DNA of 5,107 bases from an uncultured bacterium (GTDB lineage: Bacteria > Pseudomonadota > Alphaproteobacteria > SP197), in assembly GCA_938014945.1 (NCBI GenBank), contig CALLQH010000297.1, forward strand, positions 1-5,107, written 5' to 3'. The notes below the pieces were generated by a model, which saw only the letters and a list, made by a program, of their open reading frames with translations, did not search any database and had not been told where the DNA came from. A program made the translations under genes and the position numbers. Positions 1 through 5,107 of this stretch are shown here, piece by piece. How positions within the stretch are numbered: position 1 is the first letter of the stretch; each line of letters starts with the position of its first letter.

Positions 1-226
1 CGGCCGCGGCTTCCTCGCGTGCATCCAGGGTGGTCTGATCCAGCTCGGTAACCTGGACCTCCAGCTCCTCGATGCGGCTGGCCGCGCGGTCGCGGCCCTG
101 CATGAAGCTGTACCAGGCGATGGCCGCGATCATGCCGATCAGCAGCAGGCCACGCAGCGCCGAACGGTTGCGGCGCCGCCTGGCGTCCCGTTGCGCGTCT
201 CTAAATCCCCAGCCGCCTTGTCGCAC
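1..226 (-). CDS. Partial one-pass membrane protein with coiled coil (N-terminal 75 residues)
   Basis: The gene reads leftward off the window edge, so only the N-terminus is visible. I do not recognise the family with certainty. The start is GTG at 226: an in-frame TGA lies three codons upstream and an AAGGA Shine-Dalgarno sits nine bases before it, while the nearby ATG codons at 236 to 231 are either out of frame or run into a stop. The protein opens with a strongly basic stretch (arginines at about 9-25), then a hydrophobic segment at about 26-42 (GLLLIGMIAAIAW), then a charged helix. From about residue 52, I52, L55, V59, L62, T66 and A69 follow a 3-4 heptad spacing, so a coiled coil is likely. 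By the positive-inside rule the N-terminus is cytoplasmic and the coiled coil periplasmic. The layout resembles small unnamed proteobacterial proteins (DUF6776-like), which is a guess. It lies 73 bp downstream of the methyltransferase and may be the last gene of the same operon. Confidence 0.7.
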   Translation of the reverse strand, partial: MRQGGWGFRDAQRDARRRRNRSALRGLLLIGMIAAIAWYSFMQGRDRAASRIEELEVQVTELDQTTLDAREEAAA

Positions 227-235
227 CGGCCATCA

Positions 236-240
236 TCCTT
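236..240 (-). promoter_or_regulatory. Ribosome binding site deciding the GTG start at 226
   Basis: AAGGA on the minus strand with nine bases before the GTG codon. It supports the non-ATG start of the left-edge membrane protein. It is the clearest Shine-Dalgarno on the minus strand; most other genes of the operon lack one. Confidence 0.55.
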
Positions 241-299
241 GTTCTACGCGCCCCGCGCTGCACTACCAGATGGCCATGGCCGCTGGCAACGCCGCGTCG

Positions 300-947
300 T
301 CAGCGCCGCCGCAACAGCAGCATGTGGTTGCCCGCGGGCATGTCGACCACGCGCTCCAGGGTGAAGCCGGCCTTGGCCCCCTGTGCGGCGATGTCGTTGA
401 GGTCGCGCAGCCCCCAGGCGGGGTTCTGGCTGCGCAGCATGGCATCGAAACGTTCGTTGCCGGTGCCGCAGCACTGGCCGTTGAAACGAAACGGTCCGTA
501 AAGAATTAGAAGGCCGCCAGCTTCGAGCAGGGCAGCGCTGCCCCCGGCCAGCCCTGCAAAGGCGTCCGGCGGGGCGACGTGGAGCATGTTGATCGACAGC
601 ACGGCATCGACCGTGCCGCCCACGTCATGCCACCAGCCGTCGTTGCGGACATCGAGGTCCAGCGGCGGCTCGGCGGTCTTGCCGAGGTCGCTGCACCAGG
701 CCGCCACGCTGGCCCGCATCGCGCCGTCCGGATCGGAGGGCCGCCAGCGCACCTGAGGGAACTCGCGGGCGAAATAGGCGACGTGGACGCCGGTGCCGCT
801 GCCGATCTCCAGCACGTTCTGGCCCGGCTCAAGCAGGCGACGCAGCACCCTCAGGATCGGCTCGCGGTTGTTGAGTGCGGCCGGGGTATGCAGGCGCTCG
901 CCCGGTGCGGCGTCGTGTCGGCCGGATTGGTGCCGCGCCGTCGTCAT
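300..947 (-). CDS. DUF938 family SAM-dependent methyltransferase (class I fold)
   Basis: A 215-residue protein matching the DUF938 family from end to end; the family is usually about 200 residues. The family opening, an N-R-E-P-I-L-type segment, is seen at about residues 27-32. The SAM-binding glycine loop VLEIGSGTG is at 45-53, an acidic SDPD that probably contacts the SAM ribose at 71-74, LDLDV at 96-100, the INMLHVAP motif at 119-126 and the conserved LYGPF at 149-153. The C-terminal DMPAGN at about 202-207 also matches the family. Cytosolic; the substrate is not known for this family. ATG 947 is the only plausible in-frame start. Longer frames to 1331 are antisense or out-of-frame readings of the neighbouring gene. 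No Shine-Dalgarno precedes the ATG; the stretch upstream is pyrimidine-rich on this strand, so initiation probably depends on coupling to the gene 19 bases upstream. The segment around residues 147-156 uses AT-rich codons unlike the rest. Confidence 0.9.
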   Translation of the reverse strand: MTTARHQSGRHDAAPGERLHTPAALNNREPILRVLRRLLEPGQNVLEIGSGTGVHVAYFAREFPQVRWRPSDPDGAMRASVAAWCSDLGKTAEPPLDLDVRNDGWWHDVGGTVDAVLSINMLHVAPPDAFAGLAGGSAALLEAGGLLILYGPFRFNGQCCGTGNERFDAMLRSQNPAWGLRDLNDIAAQGAKAGFTLERVVDMPAGNHMLLLRRR

Positions 948-966
948 GCCGGGGAGGTCTGCGTCA

Positions 967-1449
967 TCAGGCCAGGCCCAGCAGGTTGGCGAGCAGGTCG
1001 CGGGAAACCTCGCCGTCGACCGGCAGGCCGTTGCGCGCCTGGTAGTCGCGGATGGCGCTGCGCGTCTGGGGGCCGATGGCGCCGTCGACCGGACCGGGGT
1101 CGTAGCCCTGGGCGAGGAGCGCCTCCTGAACGGCACGGGTATAGGAGCGCAGCAGGCCGGCACGCTTGAGCAGCTTTTCGGGCGAAGCGCCGCCCGCGGC
1201 AATCGCGGCGTTGAGCTGATCGAGCACGCCCTGGGTCGCCTTGCCGGACTGGGGATAGCCGAACTCGGCCTGGAAGGCCTTGATCGCCCGTTCGGTGCGG
1301 CTGCCGGCGACACCGTCGGCCGATCCGGCATCGAACCCCAGCCGGTTCAGGGCCGTCTGGATGCGCGCCACCAGATCGTCGGCACGACCGGCAAGCGGAG
1401 CCAGCAACAGGCCCGCGGAAAGGGCGAGGAAGGAACGTCTCTGCATCAT
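967..1449 (-). CDS. Exported protein with two peptidoglycan-binding (PG_binding_1) modules
   Basis: A 160-residue protein. Residues 1-23 form a signal peptide whose QRRSFLAL, followed by a hydrophobic run LSAGLLLAPLAG, fits a twin-arginine (Tat) leader; the likely cut is near A23. Two repeats of the three-helix PG_binding_1 fold follow, at about 25-80 (IQTALNRLGFDAGSADG...TERAIKAFQ) and 104-158 (VQEALLAQGYDPGPVDG...TRSAIRDYQ). Each has the Q-x-A-L-x-x-x-G-(F/Y)-D-x-G-x-x-D-G signature and the A-I-(K/R)-x-(F/Y)-Q helix. There is no catalytic domain, so it probably binds the cell wall as an accessory or scaffold. The start is ATG 1449, one base after the queF stop; ATG 1446 or an ATG at 1461 inside queF are alternatives, and none has a clear Shine-Dalgarno. 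A Sec leader is possible despite the RR pair. Confidence 0.85.
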   Translation of the reverse strand: MMQRRSFLALSAGLLLAPLAGRADDLVARIQTALNRLGFDAGSADGVAGSRTERAIKAFQAEFGYPQSGKATQGVLDQLNAAIAAGGASPEKLLKRAGLLRSYTRAVQEALLAQGYDPGPVDGAIGPQTRSAIRDYQARNGLPVDGEVSRDLLANLLGLA

Positions 1450-1450
1450 T

Positions 1451-1912
1451 CTAGCGCCCATGATAGGGCGGCACGCCCTGATCGGGTAGCCACAGGCCCG
1501 CCGGGGGTTCGCCGCTCTGGTAAAAGACGTCGATGGGAATGCCGCCACGGGGATACCAGTAGCCGCCCATGCGCAGCCATACCGGCGCGATGGCCTCACG
1601 GATACGGCGGGCGATATCCAGGGTGGTCGCCTCGTGGAAACCGCCGTGGTTGCGGTAGCTCGCGAGGTAGAGCTTCAGCGCCTTGCTTTCGACCAGCCAG
1701 TCGCCGGGCACATAGTCGATGACGAACTTGGCAAAGTCCGGCTGGCCGGTCACCGGGCAGATGCAGGTGAATTCCGGGCAGGTGAAGCGCACCAGATAGG
1801 TCGTGCCGGCATGGTCGTTGGGCACCCGCTCCAGCAGGGCCTCCTCGGGGGAGGTTGGCTGTTCGGCCGGATCCTTGGGCCGCAGCAGGGTCAGGTCGTC
1901 GGTGCCGCTCAT
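1451..1912 (-). CDS. queF: NADPH-dependent 7-cyano-7-deazaguanine reductase, single-module type (QueF)
   Basis: A 153-residue cytosolic enzyme that reduces the nitrile of preQ0 to the aminomethyl group of preQ1, using two NADPH, in queuosine tRNA-modification biosynthesis. The length fits the single-module Bacillus/alphaproteobacterial type, not the bimodular enterobacterial enzyme of about 280 residues. The catalytic motif CPVTGQPDF spans residues 52-60, with nucleophile C52 and acid D59. H93 and E94 in NHGGFHE match the substrate-binding His-Glu pair of B. subtilis QueF with the same spacing from the cysteine. The family signature ESKALKLYL is at 75-83 and PRGGIPIDV at about 121-129. An extra cysteine pair (C45, C50) lies just before the nucleophile. 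The ATG start overlaps the hydantoinase stop as ATGA, indicating translational coupling. No preQ1 riboswitch is visible upstream, as expected for an internal operon gene. Confidence 0.96.
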   Translation of the reverse strand: MSGTDDLTLLRPKDPAEQPTSPEEALLERVPNDHAGTTYLVRFTCPEFTCICPVTGQPDFAKFVIDYVPGDWLVESKALKLYLASYRNHGGFHEATTLDIARRIREAIAPVWLRMGGYWYPRGGIPIDVFYQSGEPPAGLWLPDQGVPPYHGR

Positions 1913-3339
1913 GAAATTCTCGCCCGTTGTTCGAGGATGGGGCCCGGTGTGCCGCAGGGCAGGAAGCGGCCCTCGCCGGGACGTGTATCCACCGCGCCGT
2001 CGTTCCACACGGTGCGCCCGCGCAGCAACGTGCGGACCGGCCAGCCGGTCACCCGGCGACCCTCGTAAGGTGTGTAGTCGACGTTGTGGTGCAAGGCGGC
2101 ATTCGTGATGGTGACCTCCCGCCGGGCATCCCACAACACCAGATCGGCGTCGCTGCCCACCGCAATCGTGCCCTTTTGCGGGTAGAGACCATAGATTTTG
2201 GCCGGATTTGTGGCGGTCAGGGCGACGAAGCGGCAGAGATCGAAGCGGTCGCCGTTGACGCCTTCCGAAAAGAGCAGGGGCAGGCGGGTTTCCAGCCCCG
2301 GCACGCCGTTGGCGATCTCGGTGAAGGCAGCGCCCTCGCCATGGGCCTTCTTGCCGTCGCTGCCCTCGAACCGGGCCGGTGAATGGTCGGAGGAGACGAC
2401 CTGCAGCAGGTCGTTCTGCAGCGCGCGCCACAGGGTCTCCGGGTTGGCACGGTCGCGCGGCGGCGGCGAGCACATGAACTTCGCCCCCTCGAATCCGGGC
2501 CGCTCCAGATCGTCCTGGGAAAGGAAGAGGTATTGCGGGCAGGTTTCGGCGAAGACCGGCAGGCCGCGCGCCCGCGCCCAGGCGATCTGCTCGATGGCCT
2601 CGCCCGCCGAGACATGCACCAGGAAGAGCGGGGCGCCGGCGACTTCGGCCAGCGAGACGGCGCGGTGGCTCGCCTCGCGCTCCACCACCTGGGGCCGCGC
2701 ATGGCCGTGGAAGGCGGGCGCGGTCTTGCCCTCGCGTACCAGGCGTTCGGCCAGATGGGCAATGCAGTCGTGGTTCTCGGCATGGACCATGACCAGCGCG
2801 CCGTGCTCTTTTGACACATCAAGAACGTCCAGTATCTCTCTGTCGTTCAATCGAAATCCATCGTAGGTGAGAAACAGCTTGAAGCTGGTATAGCCGTCCG
2901 CGATCAGCGCAGGCAGGTCCTGGCCCAGCACCTGGGGGCTGGGGTCGGTAAGGATGAGGTGGAAGGCATAGTCGCCCGCGGCCTTGCCGTCCGCACGGGC
3001 GTGGTAGTCGGCGATCACCTCGCGCAGGGGCTGGCCCTGCACCTGGGTGGCAAAGGGCATCACTGTCGTCGTGCCGCCGCAAAGGGCCGAGACGGTGCCG
3101 CTTTCGAAGTCGTCGGCGCAGGTGACGCCGCCGTAGGAGGGCTGGGCGAGGTGGCAATGGGCATCGACACCGCCGGGCAGCACCAGCAGGCCACGGGCGT
3201 CAATTTCCTCGGCCGCGCCCGGGAGGTCTGCCGCCAGGGCGGCGATACGGCCGCCGCGGATACCGATGTCGGCGCGGAAGGTGTCGGCGGCGGTCACCAC
3301 GGTGCCGCCCCGGATCGCGAGGTCGAGCGTGTCGCTCAC
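1909..3339 (-). CDS. hydA: D-hydantoinase / dihydropyrimidinase (cyclic amidohydrolase)
   Basis: A 476-residue zinc enzyme of the amidohydrolase superfamily that opens hydantoin or dihydropyrimidine rings to N-carbamoyl amino acids. All expected metal ligands are present: H61 and H63 (DAHCH), the carboxylated lysine K154 (TSFKLF), H186 (MVHAENH), H242 (FLVHVSA) and D318 (SSDHSP). Substrate-contact residues Y159, S291 (SPPPR) and N344 (EIANGVPG) also match. The C-terminal NVDYTPYEG and GRFLP motifs are typical of the family. The start is GTG 3339, overlapping the upstream lyase stop as GTGA; a GAGGAGGT lies about 12 bases upstream, inside the lyase. It ends in an ATGA overlap with queF. The sequence class resembles proteobacterial D-hydantoinases, but no carbamoylase gene follows, so hydantoin versus dihydropyrimidine versus another ring cannot be decided. 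Residues 154-177 are encoded by an unusually AT-rich patch. Confidence 0.94.
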   Translation of the reverse strand: MSDTLDLAIRGGTVVTAADTFRADIGIRGGRIAALAADLPGAAEEIDARGLLVLPGGVDAHCHLAQPSYGGVTCADDFESGTVSALCGGTTTVMPFATQVQGQPLREVIADYHARADGKAAGDYAFHLILTDPSPQVLGQDLPALIADGYTSFKLFLTYDGFRLNDREILDVLDVSKEHGALVMVHAENHDCIAHLAERLVREGKTAPAFHGHARPQVVEREASHRAVSLAEVAGAPLFLVHVSAGEAIEQIAWARARGLPVFAETCPQYLFLSQDDLERPGFEGAKFMCSPPPRDRANPETLWRALQNDLLQVVSSDHSPARFEGSDGKKAHGEGAAFTEIANGVPGLETRLPLLFSEGVNGDRFDLCRFVALTATNPAKIYGLYPQKGTIAVGSDADLVLWDARREVTITNAALHHNVDYTPYEGRRVTGWPVRTLLRGRTVWNDGAVDTRPGEGRFLPCGTPGPILEQRARIS

Positions 3340-4541
3340 AGGGTCTCGCCGACCTCCTCGGGGCTCTTGCCGACGATGCGCGTGTAGATTTCGGGGTCCG
3401 TCGCCCCCTCGCTGGCGATCAGCAGGACATCGGCATCCGGCCCCAGCTCCAGGGCGCGCCGCGCCAGGGGGTTCTCGCTGACCGCAAGCAGGGCGGCCAC
3501 GCCCGAGGAGCCGGATTCACCGACCACCAGGCGGGGATCGTTGCCGGTGCCCCAGGCGAGCATCGCCATGGCGCGGGTGGCGAAGGCATCGTCCATGGTC
3601 AGGAAGGCGTCGGCCCCGGTCTGCAGGATCTGCCAGGCCAGCGGCGAGGCCTCGCCCGCGGAAAGGCAGGCCATGACCGTCTCCAGAGAACCCAGCCCGT
3701 TGGCCATGCCGCCCTGGACCGCGCTCTGATAGACACAATCGGCCTCGTGGGGCTCGACCACGGTGCACAGCGGCCTGTCCGCGCCCCAGTCCTCCCACAG
3801 CGGGCCGATGGCCGCGGCCGCCAGCCCGCCGACGCCGGCCTGCACGAACAGGTGGCTCGGCCGGTCGTCGCCGAGCTGCTCCATCGCCTCGGCCATGATC
3901 ACGGTATAACCCTGCTTCACCCAGGCGGGGATTTCCTCGTAGCCGGGCCAGGAGGTGTCGGAAACGACGATCCAGCCCTTCGCGCCGGCATCCTCGGCGG
4001 CCTGGCGCACGCTGTCGTCGTAGCTGCCGGGCACGCGCACGATCTCGGCGCCGTAGGCGGCGATGGCGTCCTCGCGGCCCTGGCTGACATGGGCATGCAG
4101 ATAGATGACGCAGCGCGCCCCGGCGAGCTGGGCGCCCCAGGCGACGGCCCGGCCGTGGTTGCCGTCGGTGGCGCAGCAGACGGTAACGCCCGCCACCTTG
4201 TCCTTCACCTTGCCGGCCATGATGTCGCCGATGGCGGCACCGGTTTCGCGCTCCAGGATGCGCATCACGCCATAGGCCCCGCCCAGCGCCTTGAAGCTCT
4301 TCAGCGTGAACCGCTTGCCCTCGTGCTTGAGGCGGATGCGCCCTACACCCAGCGTCCGGGCGAGCGCCGGCAGCTCCACCAGCGGCGTTGGCGCGTATCC
4401 CGGCCATGCTGAGATGGTGTCGAGAGCCGCCTTGCGGCTTTCGCTGTCGATCACGGCCCGCTGCGCCGCGCCATAGGGCGCATTGCGGTCGCAGAGCCAG
4501 TTCCGGTGCAGCCGCAGGGGCGGCAGGGGTGCCTTGTTCAT
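3336..4541 (-). CDS. dpaL: 2,3-diaminopropionate ammonia-lyase (PLP fold type II, DpaL/YgeX-like)
   Basis: A 401-residue PLP enzyme, close in length to E. coli YgeX (about 398), that converts 2,3-diaminopropionate to pyruvate and two ammonia. The PLP lysine is K84 in KRFTLKSFKALGGAYG, aligning with E. coli K77. D126 in CATDGNHGRAVAW aligns with catalytic D120, and D195 in VSDTSWPGY with D189. The phosphate-binding glycine loop is QAGVGGLA at about 234-241. VEPHEADC (262-269), GESGSSG (341-347) and ASEGATDP (376-383) also follow the family. The start is ATG 4541; the open frame runs on to 5081, but that extension is antisense to the reductase and is not real protein. There is no Shine-Dalgarno before the ATG, and a CTG seven codons upstream is an unlikely alternative. 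It appears to be the first gene of the leftward operon. Threonine dehydratase-like activity is the main alternative, but the DpaL-specific motifs argue against it. Confidence 0.94.
   Translation of the reverse strand: MNKAPLPPLRLHRNWLCDRNAPYGAAQRAVIDSESRKAALDTISAWPGYAPTPLVELPALARTLGVGRIRLKHEGKRFTLKSFKALGGAYGVMRILERETGAAIGDIMAGKVKDKVAGVTVCCATDGNHGRAVAWGAQLAGARCVIYLHAHVSQGREDAIAAYGAEIVRVPGSYDDSVRQAAEDAGAKGWIVVSDTSWPGYEEIPAWVKQGYTVIMAEAMEQLGDDRPSHLFVQAGVGGLAAAAIGPLWEDWGADRPLCTVVEPHEADCVYQSAVQGGMANGLGSLETVMACLSAGEASPLAWQILQTGADAFLTMDDAFATRAMAMLAWGTGNDPRLVVGESGSSGVAALLAVSENPLARRALELGPDADVLLIASEGATDPEIYTRIVGKSPEEVGETL
3352..3359 (-). promoter_or_regulatory. Shine-Dalgarno inside dpaL for the GTG start of the hydantoinase
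   Basis: GAGGAGGT on the minus strand, 12 bases before the GTG at 3339. The spacing is longer than ideal, but the match to the anti-Shine-Dalgarno is strong. It supports internal re-initiation at the GTGA overlap. Because it also encodes residues of the lyase, it could be coincidental. Confidence 0.4.
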
Positions 4542-4582
4542 GGGGCGGGAGACTACGGGCAGCGTCCTTCGGCAACAAGCGG

Positions 4583-4610
4583 TTGGCGCGGCCGGGCTGG
4601 TGGTTAGAAT
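4583..4610 (+). promoter_or_regulatory. Putative sigma-70-type promoter for the Tas-like reductase
   Basis: A -35 element TTGGCG (4583-4588, four of six consensus bases) and a -10 element TAGAAT (4605-4610, five of six) are separated by 16 bases. The expected RNA start is near 4617, leaving a 5' leader of about 20 bases that just holds the Shine-Dalgarno. This is a pattern call from a single sequence. Confidence 0.45.
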
Positions 4611-4627
4611 GCGCCCGCAAACGCAAC

Positions 4628-4632
4628 GGGAG
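4628..4632 (+). promoter_or_regulatory. Ribosome binding site of the Tas-like reductase
   Basis: GGGAG with five bases before the ATG at 4638. It fixes the reductase start, which also matches the N-terminus of the family. Confidence 0.55.
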
Positions 4633-4637
4633 ACGTC

Positions 4638-5107
4638 ATGGAGTATCGCAACCTCGGCCGCACCGACCTCAAGGTCAGCCTGATCTGCCTGGGCAGCATG
4701 AACTGGGGATCGAACAACACGGAGGCCGAGGGCCATCGCCAGATGGACTACGTGCTCGACCGCGGCGTCAACTTCATCGACACCGCAGAGATGTACGCCG
4801 TGCCGCCCTCGCGGGAGCATTACGGCAACAGCGAGCGCGTCATCGGCACCTGGCTGAAGGCGCGCGGCAACCGCGACAAGGTGGTGATCGCCACCAAGGT
4901 CGCGGGTCCCGACGAGCGCCTCGACTTCATCCGTGACGGCAAGCCCCGGCTCAACCGCTGGCACATGGAGCAGGCGCTGGACGAGAGCCTGAAGCGGCTG
5001 CAGACCGACTATGTCGATCTCTACCAGCTCCACTGGCCGGACCGCGAGACCAACACCTTCGGCCAACTCGGCTACGAGCACCCGGAGACGGACGATTCCG
5101 TGCCCAT
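4638..5107 (+). CDS. tas: Aldo/keto reductase, Tas-like (N-terminal 156 residues, cut by window edge)
   Basis: An NADP(H)-dependent oxidoreductase of the aldo/keto reductase superfamily, (beta/alpha)8 barrel, cytosolic, truncated by the right edge (family length about 345). The opening MEYRNLGRTDLKVS is classic for the family. The catalytic tetrad is complete: D48 and Y53 in FIDTAEMY, K87 in IATKV and H132 in YQLHWP. The segment AEMYAVPP, the SLKRLQTDYVDLYQ block at 117-130 and RETNTFGQLGY at 136-146 match E. coli Tas closely, more so than generic aldo/keto reductases. The E. coli protein was found through suppression of a tyrosine auxotrophy; its physiological substrate is uncertain, so none is assigned here. 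The gene runs divergently from the dpaL operon with its own promoter and Shine-Dalgarno, so a functional link to that operon is not implied. Confidence 0.9.
   Translation, partial: MEYRNLGRTDLKVSLICLGSMNWGSNNTEAEGHRQMDYVLDRGVNFIDTAEMYAVPPSREHYGNSERVIGTWLKARGNRDKVVIATKVAGPDERLDFIRDGKPRLNRWHMEQALDESLKRLQTDYVDLYQLHWPDRETNTFGQLGYEHPETDDSVP

Larger units (their letters stand above)
4542..4637. other. Divergent intergenic region between dpaL operon and Tas-like reductase
   Basis: Ninety-six bases separate two divergent start codons, so both transcription units must start here or inside the flanking genes. The rightward promoter is recognisable. Leftward I find only a weak TTGTTG/TAGTCT pair with a 17-base spacer (4578 to 4550), which would put the RNA start almost on the dpaL ATG. 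An 8-base direct repeat, CGGGAGAC, occurs at 4546-4553 and 4627-4634; the right copy is part of the reductase Shine-Dalgarno, so its meaning is unclear. No long inverted repeat operator is seen. Confidence 0.6.

Noticed and set aside
266..286. Imperfect palindrome around GGCCATGGCC between the methyltransferase and the left-edge gene, a possible terminator
   Set aside because: The core loop would be only two bases, the outer CCAG/CTGG stem is bulged, and no T-run follows in either direction.
948..1331. N-terminal extension of the methyltransferase frame, rich in Pro, Arg and Ser
   Set aside because: It is an out-of-frame reading of the peptidoglycan-binding gene on the same strand; DUF938 proteins begin near ATG 947.
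579..1722. Long plus-strand open frames over the operon (for example 793-1722 and 579-1169)
   Set aside because: They are antisense shadows in GC-rich DNA; they overlap several genes with clear family motifs and show no domain of their own.
2811..2822. TTGA-N4-TCAA inverted repeat resembling an FNR/Anr box
   Set aside because: FNR-type boxes need six bases between the TTGA and TCAA halves (TTGAT-N4-ATCAA); here there are four, and the site lies inside a coding sequence.
2811..2838. TTGACA with TATCTC 16 bases downstream on the plus strand, a possible antisense promoter in the hydantoinase gene
   Set aside because: The -35 is perfect, but the -10 matches only three of six bases, and the AT-rich patch makes chance matches likely.
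4546..4634. Direct repeat CGGGAGAC in the divergent promoter region
   Set aside because: It is only eight bases long, and one copy is the reductase Shine-Dalgarno; too weak to call an operator.
4542..5081. Open extension of the dpaL frame to 5081 on the minus strand, giving a 581-residue protein
   Set aside because: It is antisense to the well-supported Tas-like reductase, the added residues match no family, and the ammonia-lyase already has full family length from ATG 4541.

Overview
This is a GC-rich (about two thirds G+C by eye), gene-dense stretch of a bacterial chromosome, most likely from a proteobacterium. The reasons are the GC content, the tightly packed operon, a Tas-like aldo/keto reductase, a DUF938 methyltransferase and a proteobacterial-type D-hydantoinase. 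The short, single-module QueF is typical of alphaproteobacteria and Bacillus rather than of enterobacteria. The sequence does not settle alpha versus gamma. I see no mobile element, CRISPR array, tRNA or rRNA.

Layout: six genes run leftward on the minus strand and one runs rightward at the right edge. In transcription order the minus-strand genes are: diaminopropionate ammonia-lyase (dpaL/ygeX-like, 4541 to 3336); D-hydantoinase/dihydropyrimidinase (hydA/hyuA-like, 3339 to 1909); 7-cyano-7-deazaguanine reductase (queF, 1912 to 1451); an exported protein with two peptidoglycan-binding modules and a twin-arginine-like leader (1449 to 967); a DUF938 SAM-dependent methyltransferase (947 to 300); and a one-pass membrane protein with a coiled coil that runs off the left edge (226 to 1). 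The first three are joined by 4-base start/stop overlaps (GTGA, then ATGA). The fourth starts one base after the queF stop, and the fifth follows after 19 bases. This looks like one translationally coupled transcription unit. A 96-bp divergent intergenic region separates it from the Tas-like reductase (4638 to beyond 5107), which has a recognisable sigma-70-type promoter and a Shine-Dalgarno.

Functionally, dpaL plus hydantoinase recalls the E. coli ygeX/hyuA neighbourhood and the related gene sets linked to anaerobic purine or ureido-compound breakdown: a PLP lyase making pyruvate and ammonia from 2,3-diaminopropionate, and a cyclic-amide hydrolase opening hydantoin or dihydropyrimidine rings. 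The coupled queF (queuosine biosynthesis), the envelope protein and the methyltransferase have no obvious pathway link to that pair. Points worth a second look are the coupled operon itself, a seven-codon mini-ORF that bridges two of its genes by stop-start overlaps, and two short AT-rich, rare-codon patches that fall on conserved motifs of otherwise GC-rich genes. Nothing here is clearly a new system.
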